From positions 112,959,501 through 113,023,500 of the forward strand of contig CM032231.1 of the NCBI GenBank assembly GCA_019009955.1: a DNA stretch of 64,000 nt, written 5' to 3'. Positions 21,770 through 32,856 of the stretch are shown piece by piece. The position numbers were made by a program, and so were the translations under genes. Position 1 is the stretch's first letter; each line of letters starts with the position of its first letter. The notes under the pieces are model-generated. The model saw nothing but the letters and a program-made list of their open reading frames with translations. It made no database searches and was not told the DNA's origin. The DNA is from Riptortus pedestris (Eukaryota > Arthropoda > Insecta > Hemiptera > Alydidae).

Positions 21770-22462
21770 TCCGTCACGCAGGGGCTGCGTAAACTAAGCA
21801 GATTTCCCATGTGAAGTTTTACAATAGAGAAATCTGCATACTGGTAACACAATACCACCGTGATTAAATACAAACGGTAATGAGAAATATTTCAGTTAAT
21901 TAAAATAAATTCCCAACTGAAACGGCTTCTGAATTGTAAGAATAATTTATATTTTAACAACTCAAATTTTAGTAGTCCAAGTACTAAAGAAGGGGGGGGC
22001 GGATGAACAGACCGTATTTGCATAAATCTCACAAAGTAAGGAAGGTAAGGTAAGGTTAGAAACGACAGGTAAGGTTAGAAGAAGCTTCCACCTGAGCCGA
22101 GAAATGACGGAAATGGCCGACCTAATCCGAACTATACCCGACCACAAACTTCATAAAAATGCAAATATCTCGGTTAATATTCAAGATAAGGAATAAATGC
22201 ATATAACAATATTTATAGTAAATGTAATTTGCAATAAGATTAATTCTATACAATTTTTCGATCCGACGTAGGGTAACGGAGATATTTCGAATTTTCGAAA
22301 ATCCTCCACTCTAAACCCCCCCCCCTCTCACTGGTCCGATTTCAGCCGTTAACGAACTTGATCTTTCTTTTTACATAAAACGACTAAATATCGAGTTTGG
22401 TAACGATTAAAAAAAAATTGCGAACGCTAGAGCGGTAACAGACATATATATAGATAGATAGA

Positions 22463-22527
<65 letters not shown>

Positions 22528-22650
22528 TTTTGAACGGACCTCATTTTCGTCTTCTACTGGGTAGGATCGATGGACATTTGAAGAAATTTTTGAGAATCGC
22601 GTCATGAGTACGACCTCAATAGCTGATTTCCCTTACGGGAAATCTGCTAA
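21770..22650 (+). mobile_element. HINE-A full-length copy, well preserved
   Basis: TCCGTCACGCAGGGGCTGCG start and intact inverted motif. The body is shared with 605-800 and 44243. Core 'cgtagggtaacggagatatt', (TA)n with GATA units at 22441-22524, and a near-perfect 3' end tttcccttacgggaaa, TCTGCTAA. It carries 'ggtaaggtaaggttagaa', also present in 44243-45099. Confidence 0.9.
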
Positions 22651-22830
22651 AACACGAATAACTCGCTTTTACTTAGAGGAAAAATGTATAACACAACATT
22701 TATAAAACATGAAATTCACAAAAAGATTGGTATTATATAATTTTTCGAACAGACTCTGAAAATGTCTGAGGAATTTTTAATTTTTGATTTCCCCCTTTTT
22801 GATCTAAGCCCTCAGACTCAATTTCAACCG
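22651..22830 (+). mobile_element. HINE-A core fragment directly after a 3' terminus
   Basis: 'cgaataactcgcttttactt', 'aatgtataacacaacattta', 'aaaagattggtattatataa' and 'ctgaaaatgtctgaggaatt' are a diverged HINE-A core starting at the recurrent aaatgcaaat site. It is probably the 3' half of a host copy. Confidence 0.6.
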
Positions 22831-23035
22831 TTAGTATATATATCTGGAAAACCGGATAAAAATAGTATGACGAAAACAGATGGCCCAGTTTATAGACAAT
22901 ACAACAAAGGCTTGATGGTTACACACTTATTTACTGAATGACATCAAAGGCAAAACTTGATCATATCGTACGATATGGCTGAATCACTAAATGATCAATA
23001 TATTTTTATAATGTTCGTATGTTTACATGTCTCAA
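22831..23035. other. Short interval without recognised feature
   Basis: No repeat or coding signal was seen. Confidence 0.35.
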
Positions 23036-23175
23036 AAAGATTATTATTATTATTTATTAACGTCCACTTTTGGCAACTTAGGCTAATTGGGACGGGTTAT
23101 CTATAGGTTACCGCCTTTCTTTTGGCCAGGGTGGGATTTAGGATGTTATTTAATGAATTCCATCAATAAATAATT
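23036..23175 (-). repeat. tRNA-SINE 3' half
   Basis: (TTA)n, 'acgtccacttttggcaactt', 'gggttatctataggttaccg' and 'ggccagggtgggatttagga'. 5'-truncated. Confidence 0.8.
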
Positions 23176-23179
23176 TCCT

Positions 23180-23908
23180 TTGCTCGAAACTCGAAATTTA
23201 AATGTTTTATGTAAAAAGACAGATCAAGTTCGTTAATGGCTTATATCAGACAAGTGGGAGGGGGGGGGGTTGAGAGAGAGGATTTTCGAATGTTCAAAAT
23301 ATCTCCGATACTATATGTCGAATCAAAACATTGTATAGAACCAATCTTATTGAACATTAAGTGTACTATAAATATAGTTATATACATTTATTCTCTATCT
23401 TGAATATTAACCGAGATATTAGCTTTTTTTCAGTTTTCAGCCTTCAGCTAACCCCCACTTCTACTCATGTTACATAAACAATACTCTGTTAGTTAATAAA
23501 CCATATTATTCGAAGCTTAAATACCATAAATTGTTTTCAAGAGGCCTTTATTATACGAGATAAATGCAAATATATTGTCCTTCTTAAGTTCTTGAACTAC
23601 TAAAATTTGATTGATTAATATAAAAATTATTCTGATCCATTATAAATTACAGTACTAGGTACAGTAAATAGTTTTCAATAAAATTAATATTTTATATTCT
23701 GATATATTTCCGTAATTGTTTTTCTTTCCTGTGAGAAGTTGGCACATCTGTTTGTTTAAGTTTCAAGTGCTGCACGTCAGGAGGTTTCTTATTAACGTTT
23801 GTATTATTCAGTTGATGTTGACGGCGCTATTGTGTTACCAGTGTGTATATTTATCTATTGTTATACATCACGAGGGAAATCTGCTTAGTTTACGCCCTGG
23901 GTGACGGA
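23180..23908 (-). mobile_element. HINE-A copy lacking 3' end
   Basis: It begins in the core on the minus strand ('gatcaagttcgttaatggct', C-rich block) and continues through the body to the 5' terminus 'tccgtcacccagggcgtaaa' at 23908. Microsatellite and 3' block are missing. Confidence 0.75.
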
Positions 23909-24523
23909 CTTTTATTTAATAAATACACTTCATCATCATTTTACTCAATCAATAAGTAAGTATAATAAATAAGTAGTTAATGCCTAAGACTATTTATCAT
24001 GAAGACATTCACTGCGAATGTGACTGACTTTATTGACTAAGAATGATTGCATTCATCATCTGGATGAAGGGCACCACATCAGCAGGTTTTTACAATAGAG
24101 TTATGAGATAATTCATCAACTGATGAGGGACATTGATATCTGCAATCTATTATCTTTCGCACAGATAATGGGGCCAACGTTCATCTTATCAGTGGTCTAG
24201 AACCGTCAGCTTCGAATAAGTGTTGTGTTTATATGCGTATATACAAATGATAACCTTCAATAGTAATGCATTTCTTAAAAATAATGATTCAATGGAAAAT
24301 ATTTACAATTACGTTCATATTCTGCCAAGAAAAAAACCAGCTGATAAATGAGTTACTCATTAAAAAAAAATCTGGTGTTGGCCTCAAATGACTTCCTTGT
24401 AATCATTTTAAATTACAAAGAAGCAATTTTATAAAAAATTTTCAGCCATTTCATTTAATTTCTTTTCTTTTTTTGAAAATGTCTTACGAAGTCCTTTTCC
24501 CCGTAAATTACATCTGTATCTCT
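23909..24523. other. Low-repeat interval
   Basis: No recognised coding or repeat. Confidence 0.4.
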
Positions 24524-25306
24524 GAAAGTACGTAGAGGCTGCGTAAACGAAGCAGATTTCCGGCGTGAAGTTTAACAATAGATAAATCTACATACCGGTA
24601 ACACAACACCACCGTGTGTATTAAGTGAATAAATAAAAACAATAGTAATAAGAAACCTCTCGACGGAAAACTTATGAAATGTAAACAAACAGTTCGGCCA
24701 ACTTCTTACCGTAACGAAAAACAATTACTGTAATATATCTGAATATAACCAATTAATTTGATTGAAAACTATTTACTATATCTAGTACTGTAATTTATAA
24801 TGAACCAATATAATTTTTTTCTCAATTGATCAAATTTAAGTAGTCGAAAAACGTAAGAAGGAGGGAGGGGGGGTAACCAGAACATCGTTTGTATCTCGTA
24901 TAATAAATGTCTCTTGAAAACAATATTTGGTATTTTATCTTCAAATGGTGTGGTTTATTACATAACCAAATATCCTTTATGTAACATGTGTATAAGTGGG
25001 GGTTTGCTGAAAACTAAAAAATGCAAATATCTCATTTAATATTCAAGATTGGGAAGAAAAGTATAAAACAATATTTTTGTATTACATTTAATTTACTATA
25101 CGATTGATTCTATACATTTTTTCGTTTCGACCTATAGTAACGGAGATATTTCGAATTTTGAAAACTTTCCCCTCTAAACACCCCTCCCTCCCCCTAGTCT
25201 GATTTCAGCCGTTAACAAACTTGATCTTTCTTTATTCTTAAAACGCCTAAATATCGAGTTTGGTAACGATTAAACAATAATTGCGACCGCTAGTGCGGTA
25301 ACGAAC
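24524..25306 (+). mobile_element. HINE-A copy lacking 3' end
   Basis: 5' 'tacgtagaggctgcgtaaac', 'aagcagatttccggcgtg', body 'ggtaacacaacaccaccgtg', core 'ctatagtaacggagatattt' and 'ccgctagtgcggtaacgaac'. It stops before a microsatellite. Confidence 0.75.
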
Positions 25307-25574
25307 AAAGCACTGATTTAAAAATCTACAAAGCAAAGACATGGAAATCTACACAGCTCTTTATGAGGCATAAACATTTTTCCCAATGTTTATTCCATGA
25401 TGTATATTATTTATCGTAGTTTTACAAAACATAGGTTGTTTAAATCTTCATGCGCATAAATGCAAAACACAGACGAGTTAATATGGTATTTTATGTGTTT
25501 CGAGAAAACTGAAATGAAAATATATTTAAAGCCGTTCTTTCTATTTATGCTTATTTATTGTCTAACATTACTCT

Positions 25575-25740
25575 GTGGCGAGTTCAATTCCGGCCTGGGC
25601 AAAGGAAATTATTTAGTGACGAAATTCATTAAAGAACATCCTAAGTCCAACCCTGGCTAGAAAAGGGTGGTAACCTGTAGATAACCCGTCCCAATTAGCC
25701 TGAATTGCAAAAAATGGACGTTAATAAATGATAATAATAA
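25575..25740 (+). repeat. tRNA-SINE, 5'-truncated
   Basis: It starts in the B-box region 'gcgagttcaattccggcctg' and continues with 'gaaaagggtggtaacctgta' and 'aatggacgttaataaatgat' into a short TAA tail. Confidence 0.8.
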
Positions 25741-26582
25741 CATTACTCTGTAATTTCAATTGAGTCGCCTCAGCTGTGGTCTAAAGAGGAACCTTACTTT
25801 GCGCTTTACTCACTTAGAATTGTAAACTGCATGGCCTCTACCTGTTTCTCAACATAGGACTCCTCTTCGGGATCACAACTTATAAATGAATATTGAACTA
25901 CATAATAGAGATAAGACCTCCCTGATATCTTATAACACATAGAGCAAAAAAAAAATCATAGAAGATGGTTTCTTTGTTGTGTTGACTTGCTGCCACAAAC
26001 TGGATTGTATTGAGTCAAGTGGGCTCAAGGCTTTGCAATAGAAAATTGTATAAAATTCTGTTAAATAGGAACGATGACAACTCACTAATTTGTTTGGATA
26101 GACTTCTATTGTACTCGTCAATGAAAGAGTCGAGGTTGGCAAACAGTCCAAAAGTAAACCTAGAGTCCATTCATAAACCGATCCTTCTAAACTAACCTGT
26201 CAAATTTAGTGAGTTGTCTAGTTAGGCATTGATAGTCTATAGTTTCCCAAGGTCATTAGATTTGTGTAGTCAAAAAATGAGTTGGTGTAAATTAGAAAGA
26301 ACACAGAAACTGAACGTCGCAAACTCAATTTACATATCTAAAAAAAAAAAAAAAATAAAAAGGCTGGGAAAGTATTGAATGAAATGAGCGGTTCATTTAT
26401 AATCATCCACTCAGAATTAAAAGTTGTTAAATCAAGTAGAAGTGACTTAACAACTTTCGCTTCAATTAGCTTCGTCTGATTACTTATTGAGGTTGGATTA
26501 TGTGCGAAATGCAATTTTTTCTTGATACCCTTAATAACATTGTTCCATCTTATTCATTTACACCGATAAGCGATACAAAAAG
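25741..26582. other. Low-repeat interval with poly-A run
   Basis: An A-run lies at about 26340-26357. Short frames have no recognised product. Confidence 0.35.
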
Positions 26583-26775
26583 TCAGTCACGCGACGTTAG
26601 CTAAGCAGATTTCCCAAAAGCAGGAAGCTCTGATGATTTCAACAAACCTATTCTATCTATTCTCTACTTCTCCATTGTTAATATATATCGAAAACTAGTT
26701 GGATATGAGCTCAGTTTCTATGTGAAACTCGTATGAGCACGAGTGGGAATTTACTAAGACTGAATACTAAAAAAG
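26583..26775 (+). mobile_element. HINE-A host copy, 5' part
   Basis: 5' 'tcagtcacgcgacgttagct', 'aagcagatttcccaaaagca', then 'gggaatttactaagactgaa' and 'tactaaaaaa', where the next copy is inserted. It continues at 27770. Confidence 0.7.
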
Positions 26776-27368
26776 TCCGTCACAGGCTGCGTAAACTAAG
26801 CAGATTTCCCGCGTAATGGTATAACACTCTTGTGATCTCATCTCACCATATATTCTCTATTTATATGTGAAAAACCGATGAATCAAAGAGGAGGGAACAG
26901 AACAGAAAACAAGACAGTACAAAAAACTTGCTTAGTAATTGAGTTTCGTAAAAATAAAAATTTGAATGATATAAAAATTGCAGAGCATAATTAGTTTAAC
27001 GAGTTAAGTTCTAAAAAATTTTAGAATCCAATTCATTACAACCAAGATATTTTGAATTTAAGACTCCCCCCCTTTCAACCTTCACTATTTCAGGCCCGAT
27101 TTCATTGATGAATAGTATGGTATAGATCAAATGAACATTTTCTAGTAAAGAACGATAAATTTTAATTGATGACCCCATCACACAACGTATTTGAACGTAC
27201 ATATCTCACAAAGTAAAAGTTTAATGGAAACCATATTTGGTATTTAAACTTGGAATAACAAGGACCATCATATATTTGCATATATTTAATATGTTTTACA
27301 TGAGTAGGAGTTTGTTGAAGGCTGAAATCTAAAAAATGCGAACTTCTCAGTTAATAAACAAGATATTG

Positions 27369-27402
<34 letters not shown>

Positions 27403-27769
27403 ATATACAACAATAATCATAGAACGTTAATTGTGCAATATGATTAGTTTTAAACACTTTTTCGAACCGACGTATGATAACGGAGATATTTCGAAATCGC
27501 CCACTAACCTCCCCTCCCCTCCCCCTCCATCTCACTGATTTCAGCCATTAACAAACTTGATCTTTCTTTTTACATAAAACGTTTAAATCTCGAGTTTGGT
27601 TACGATACAACAAAAATTGGGACCCCTTTATCGTTAACAGCAAATAAATATAGTTTTGAACGGACCTCATATCCGGGGTAGGATCGGTGGACATTTGAGG
27701 AAATGTTTTCGAAGATTGCGTCATCAGTAACAACTCAATAGCTGATTTCCACTAAGATAAATTTGCTAA
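26776..27769 (+). mobile_element. HINE-A full-length copy nested in another copy
   Basis: TCCGTCACAGGCTGCGTAAA start, aagcagatttcccgcg. An A-run (about 27370-27402) lies at the start of the core. Core 'cgtatgataacggagatatt', 'ttgaacggacctcatatccg', and 3' end 'gatttccactaagataaatt' with TGCTAA. The host resumes at the next base. Confidence 0.8.
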
Positions 27770-28050
27770 ATTGCAAGTTTTTTAGTTGATATTTGAGATG
27801 CTGAATCAATCTTCAGAACATCATTTGTAGGAAATTAAATTTTCATGATGATCGGTTCTATAAATGTTTCTAGCATATTACTAACAACCCTTATGTTGAG
27901 AATTTTCACTTTTTTCCTTCCCTCTAAACTCCCCCCCCCTCCTCTCCTTGTTATAGTTTCAGCCTCTAACAGATTAAGATAATATACTGTTTTATGATCC
28001 GTCACATAACGGAGATATTTTGAATTTTCAAAATCACTCCTCTAAGTCTT
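27770..28050 (+). mobile_element. HINE-A host copy, core part (continues 26583-26775)
   Basis: 'attgcaagttttttagttga', 'tatttgagatgctgaatcaa' correspond to 'aatgcaaatatctcggttaa', 'tattcaagatagag'. C-rich block and 'cataacggagatattttgaa' follow. It ends before the microsatellite. Confidence 0.6.
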
Positions 28051-28591
28051 GTTTACTTGTGCCACCAGCTCACTCGTTTATTTATTTCTATAGAAATGTT
28101 CGGATGAATAATGTATAATAATGCCTCAGCTCTAAGATCAGATAACCTCTAGATAATTCTAGAGAAATGAATGGTTATTTGTATGAAAAGATATTGTGAG
28201 TAATAAGAAGACTTATGAAGTCCAGTGACCTGTGAAGGGAGGTCAGAACTAGTTAGTGAAAGATAACCTTATGTAATGGATAAGGTGTCGGTTACGTAAC
28301 CTACATCAACTCTAGTAATAGTGTGTTATGCCCTATTTATACATCCTTCACATGCCTACTTCACCTGTGCCTATGCACTGAGCCGTGACAACAGTGTATG
28401 CACAAAATGCAACTACAGTTTCGCCATTTTGGGTTTCAAGAGCGTTTGGGTTTTTGCAATCCTCGAATGGGCTATTTACAGTCAAATTGAACTACCAAAA
28501 TCTTTCGTAGTGGCTTTAGTAACCACTTCTTAATCCATAAATTCCTGATTTTCTGTATGAAATTTCTTTTACAGGTTAAGAACTCAGCTTG
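28051..28591. other. Low-repeat interval
   Basis: No recognised product in the short frames. The PLE-like motif below follows. Confidence 0.35.
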
Positions 28592-28675
28592 ACTCCCAGC
28601 GGTGTCGTTAACGCTTTCGGAAAATTTTCTTGCCGAAGGCTTCATCAGCTGGTTGTACATGCAATGTTGTTGACT
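28592..28675 (-). repeat. PLE-like / hammerhead-like motif
   Basis: The minus strand has CTGATGA (28642-28648), a GCCTTCGGC hairpin segment and GAAAGCG (28612-28618). CTGATGA-stem-GAAA is the order of hammerhead ribozyme core boxes, which Penelope-like terminal repeats often carry. Stem I and III pairing is poor here. Confidence 0.35.
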
Positions 28676-28692
28676 CATGTCGATAATAAATG

Positions 28693-30286
28693 TCCTTCAC
28701 GCAGGGGCTGCGTATGCTAAGCAGATTTCCCAATTGCTGGTAGATCACACTACTGATCTCATGTCACCAAACAAAAACCCTAAAAGAAGGGGGCGGAGTA
28801 GGACTTCGAAAGGCTGAAAGTATGAATAACTCATCTTAACACTCGAGTTACGAAAAAAAACATAGAACTACAATTGTAGAGTAGTTTAACAGGATTGGTT
28901 CTATAATATTTTGCAATCCGAGTCATTACAACCTAGAATTTTGAATTTTGGACCCCCCCCCATTTGAACCCCCACTATTCGTGCTCCGAATTCAGCCAAT
29001 AACAAATATGATCTTTAGTGTTAGCCGAAAGGGTTAAATATCGATTATTACATATATCAAATACACATTTTCGTGACAAAGAAAGTAAAATTTTAATTGG
29101 GGACGTCTTCACGCTGCAAATTTGTATGTATCTCTCAAAGTAAAAGTTCAATGAAAACTATGTTTGGTAGTTAACCTTGGAAAGAAGTAGTACACGATAA
29201 AACAGCTTATATTTAATATGACATGACTAGGAGTGGGCGTTTACTCAGAGCAGAAAACTAAAAACCCCAAATATCTCGCGTAATATTCATAATACCGAAA
29301 AAAATAGATCAAAAAATATTCGCAGACCATTAAATTTGCAATAAGATTGGTTATATACAATTTTCAATCCGATGCATAATAACGGAGATATTTTGACTTT
29401 TCGATATTCCCTATTTAAACTGGTCTGATTTCAGCCATTAACGAATTTGACCTTTAATTAAATATTTAATTTAAATATCTACTGTGGAAACGATAAAAAA
29501 AAAAAAAAAAAAGTTTGTTAACAGACAAACATATACACTCAACCGCAAAAAAAAACCGGACACTTCATTTTTGTCGTATTAAAAGCTAATTTTCAGCAAT
29601 TTTCTTTATGTGGGTATTCTAGTTATTACAGAGAATGTAGAGTCTAAGTCCATTGAACTAATCCCTTCAGGATTAGTAAACAATTAGATAAAACTCAGAT
29701 TAGATTTATTTGTCGTGAAGTTGATCTATTCTAAACTGTAAGTAGTTTTTCGCACATTTAAACATCTTTAATTATTAACCAAGCATTTTCTTTAATTAAT
29801 GTTTTATTTTTATTTCCGTCCAGAATAATGGGTCTTTCAAACTTAGATGGAAGGCCAGAGCTTACGTTACATTGCCGAAACGCTTGGGGTAGCGAAGTCT
29901 ACCATTCACTGTAATAAAAATGAAGAATAATTTTTTTTTTAATTGTGTTAATTTATCTTTTTCTTTTTTTTATTTTGTATTTTTGTGTAAATAATCAATA
30001 AAAATTATTCACTTTTGGCAGATTTTGTTTAAATAACCTATAGATTAACCAATTATTTTAATTAAAAAGATTAATATACATATATATTAAGTATTTAATA
30101 AAATTATAAGACTAAATCTAAGTGTCCGGTTTTTTTTTGCGGTTGAGTGTATATACAATTTTGAACGGACCTTATTTTTGTCATCTCGTGGGTAGAATCG
30201 ATCGACGTTTGATGAAATTTTTCGAAAATAGTGCCTGTAATGAGTGGGGCCACAATAGCTGATTTTCCTTAAGGCTTGCCTGCTAA
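28693..30286 (+). mobile_element. HINE-A full-length copy interrupted by Tc1-like element
   Basis: 5' 'tccttcacgcaggggctgcg', 'aagcagatttcccaattgct'. Core 'cataataacggagatatttt' and 'cagacaaacatata' come before the insertion. After it come 'ttgaacggaccttatttttg', 'tagaatcgatcgacgtttga' and the 3' end 'gattttccttaaggcttgcc' with TGCTAA. Confidence 0.8.
29536..30149. mobile_element. Tc1-like element, non-autonomous (614 bp)
   Basis: Perfect terminal inverted repeats of about 29-31 bp, starting CACTCAACCGCAAAAAAA and including CCGGACACTT, are flanked by TA on both sides (29534-29535, 30150-30151). The target was the TA array of a HINE-A copy. Near 29830-29905 a plus-strand frame reads ...TLPKRLGVAKSTIHCNKN, resembling the helix-turn-helix of a Tc1/mariner transposase. 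The rest of the transposase is gone. Confidence 0.85.
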
Positions 30287-30779
30287 TAAGATATAAGTCC
30301 GCCAAGAGACGGAATATGAGAGGGAATATCGTGGCAACGTACACAAAGTGACCAAAGCCAATCAGATGTAGTGAATGTTCAAGGAAGGAGCCTAAAATAG
30401 CCTATGATTTTTATAATTAAATAAATTACTGCCATAAAAAGTTTTCTAAATAAAACCTGCTCCACAATTAGTAGCTGATTTTGGAAATTACATTTGTTTG
30501 TTTTATAGTTACTAGACAAAATAATTAAAGGTCTTATTTAGATAATTTAAGCAACTCTCATGTGCCAAATTAAAATTTGCTATTAGCAAAATATGGTTGC
30601 AAAGCTGAATACTTTAAAAAAAGAAAACTGAAATTCTAATATTCTTTTTTAAAAATAAATTTACGGGTAATGGCCATAATTTTTTGTGGATAGCACTACA
30701 TTCCTTGAAACTACCTTCCGATTTTGGTCTTCGTTGAATCTGAACAATAATTTTCTCTTCCTAGGTCCATATCACTATT
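30287..30779. other. AT-rich interval
   Basis: No recognised feature. Confidence 0.4.
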
Positions 30780-30890
30780 ATCGAGATAGGCTGCTATTAA
30801 TTGAGGTTGTCAGGGTATTTTGTACCAACGTTTCGCTAGTCTTGCAGCATTCTTCTTCAGGCTATATCTATAGAAAATGAGGGTCAGCTG
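30780..30890 (-). repeat. Penelope-like terminal-repeat fragment (probable)
   Basis: The minus strand reads 'agcctgaagaagaatgctgc' then 'aagactagcgaaacgttggt'. CTGAAGA...GCGAAACGTTG is a signature I associate with the hammerhead region of Penelope-like elements in animals. No coding part is attached. Confidence 0.45.
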
Positions 30891-30894
30891 TCGT

Positions 30895-31175
30895 ATCTTT
30901 TACCAAGTATATATCCCAAGTCGGAATCTGAGGTCGAAGTTGCACTATCCGTGAGTCCAGATCGGATTCTTCCGTAATCTTTAGCGTTTTTTTCTCCTCC
31001 CTCAGGATTAATCTAAGGAGTCTTGTTCTAAGGCCCGCCAGGCCACACCCCGGACGCTCGGGCACTGATGATGATGAACTACATCGAAAGCGCTCTGTAG
31101 CTTTAATAAATTGCTACTGTGTAAGTGTAGCCATTTTTCGTCTACTTGCATTAGAATTCACTTCCACCTGTCAGA
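30895..31175 (+). repeat. PLE-like repeat with GAAAGCGCT box
   Basis: CTGATGA (31065-31071) and GAAAGCGCT (31086-31094) are followed by 'tttaataaattgctactg' and 'aattcacttccacctgtcag'. The last block recurs at 55389-55410 after the same GAAAGCGCT motif, defining one family. An antisense 65-codon frame at 30868-31065 is unrecognised. Confidence 0.5.
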
Positions 31176-32134
31176 CTTAGCAACTTAGAATAGTTTACTA
31201 TTCTACTCTAGTTTACTATCCAGCTACTCTTTTAAAATTATGTGGATTTTTCTTAATCAGAAGGTCTTCTCTGAAAACCTTTTTTTGATAGCTGGTTACT
31301 TTGGATGAAGCTTTGACTTTATAAAATTTTTGGATCCAGTTATGGACATTTTCTGCAGAGCGGATTTATTTACGGAATTTAGGTACACACACTTATGTAT
31401 TTACCCGTTTGTCGAATGTACTATTTTCCATATGTACATGGGATGCATTATATCCATGCAGGCCGCACTATTGGGTATCATCTGGCTTATTTGTATGAAA
31501 CTCACTAAGAATGATGGTACAAATTTTAAACTAAATTCCTTGAAACATGCCAATTAAATGTTTAGAGAAATTGTATAATCTGTAAAGTTATCTAACCATT
31601 TGAACATGAGCAGACTGTATCTTCGGAGCTAACTTGTCATCGGGTAGATTTTGTGAAATTTTAGTCGGATCACTTCTTAGTCGGGCCGAGCTCATTAGAG
31701 TATTATTCACCAGTAGGAAATCCGCTTAAAGAAAGAAAATGACCACCACATGAAGGACAAAACAATGACAATGAAGACATTCCTAACTGTAATTAATGCT
31801 CATTTGTGGGTAGAGGCTGATTGAGTCAGTGTACTTCCTACTATGAGGCAAAACTTATTTATAGGGCATATCTATCTATTTTATCCCATTAGAAATAATT
31901 CTCTTAAGAATTTGTGGCATTTTAAAAGAATGCTAAGTTAGCATATTTATCTCCATGAAAAGAATAAAAGTGGCTCTAACATATAATTAGAGAATATTGT
32001 TATACGTACCTAAAGTGGTCAAGAATGAAAATTGATTAATAACGATATTTATAGTATAGGATTCATCATAGTATACCTAGACTTATTTCAACCATTAACT
32101 CTTTAGTTTTGAGTGAAACTTGATTTTTAGTATA
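31176..32134. other. Low-repeat interval
   Basis: A 75-codon frame at 31330-31557 has hydrophobic and cysteine-containing stretches (CIYPFVECTIFHMYMGCIIS) but no recognised family. I do not call a gene. Confidence 0.3.
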
Positions 32135-32241
32135 TATATAGTTTTGAACGGACCTCAATTTCTCCGTCGGCTATGGAGGACGAATGGGTAATAGACATTT
32201 TTTTTTTCTAAAATCCTGTCATGGATACAAAGTCAATCATC
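32135..32241 (+). mobile_element. HINE-A 3' block, interrupted
   Basis: 'tatatagttttgaacggacc', 'cggctatggaggacgaatgg', 'tcctgtcatggatacaaagt'. It is interrupted at 32241 by the SINE-LINE composite and continues 32761-32787 ('aaggatttctcttaaggaaa'). Confidence 0.7.
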
Positions 32242-32440
32242 GGGGCTCAGGTTAGCCATGCGAGTCAAAATGTTGACCTTTTTCTCACATGGTAAACCTA
32301 TTTAGTGAGTAAATTCATTAAATAACGTCCTAAAATCCCACCCTGGCTAGAAAAGGGTGGTAACCTGTAGATAACCCGTCCCGATTAGCCTAAGTTGCAA
32401 AAAGTGGACGTTAATAAATAATAATAATAATAATAATAAT
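32242..32440 (+). repeat. tRNA-SINE part of the chimera
   Basis: 'ggggctcaggttagccatgc' head and 'ctcacatggtaaacct', then directly 'atttagtgagtaaattcatt'. The B-box segment usually lying between them is deleted. Body 'gaaaagggtggtaacctgta' and (TAA)n tail about 32414-32440. Confidence 0.8.
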
Positions 32441-32650
32441 CAAGAATTGGCTATCGAGCTCAAAGAGGTATACAAACTGAAATCTGCCATAGTTACGCCT
32501 ATTATAGTAAGTTCAAATGGACTAGTGCCAAAAACAACGATAGCAGGCACCAAGAACTTGAATCTGCCAACAGCAATTATAAAAGAAGCACAGCAAGGGG
32601 TACTTCTTGATACTGCTAGAATCGTGCGAAAATTTTTAAATTCCCCATAA
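32441..32650 (+). pseudogene. LINE ORF C-terminal fragment
   Basis: The frame reads QELAIELKEVYKLKSAIVTP, IIVSSNGLVPKT and ...GVLLDTARIVRKFLNSP, then TAA. It matches the extreme C-terminus of a group of animal non-LTR retrotransposon polyproteins (KYQELAxEIKxxWxLxxVxxxPIVISxxGxVPKxL...LLxTxRIVRKFL). The second copy at 52060-52650 confirms the family and shows more of its N-terminal side. The frame is open to its natural stop, so this copy is truncated rather than mutated. Function in the native protein is unclear; it lies downstream of the reverse transcriptase. Confidence 0.75.
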
Positions 32651-32809
32651 CATGTCACACTCACAAACTCCATATCGGTTGGATTTTCCCCCTAAATGGA
32701 TTTTACTCCAGTTTTCACTGAGTATAAACCTCCCCCATAATAATAATAAAGTCAATCATCAAGGATTTCTCTTAAGGAAAAATATTTGACTGTCAGCAGC
32801 ATATCACTG

Positions 32810-32856
32810 CTGCACGTGGGAAATCTGTTTAGTTTACGCAGCACATGCGCGACGGA
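32810..32856 (-). mobile_element. HINE-A 5' terminal fragment
   Basis: 'ctgcacgtgggaaatctgtt' and 'acgcagcacatgcgcgacgga' form the 5' terminus on the minus strand. It lies 70 bp from the plus-strand 3' end at 32787, in opposite orientation. Confidence 0.7.

Larger units (their letters stand above)
32242..32747 (+). mobile_element. SINE-LINE chimeric retroposon
   Basis: One insertion, bounded by the 13-bp direct repeat aaagtcaatcatc (32229-32241 and 32748-32760), contains a tRNA-SINE head and body (32242-32440). Directly after its (TAA)n tail comes the 3' end of a LINE (32441-32747) with its own (TAA)n tail. No duplication separates the two parts, so both seem to have been copied in one event. 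Confidence 0.8.

Noticed and set aside
31330..31557. 75-codon frame resembling a membrane peptide
   Set aside because: Hydrophobic runs are expected from T-rich DNA; no family recognised and no splice or promoter context.
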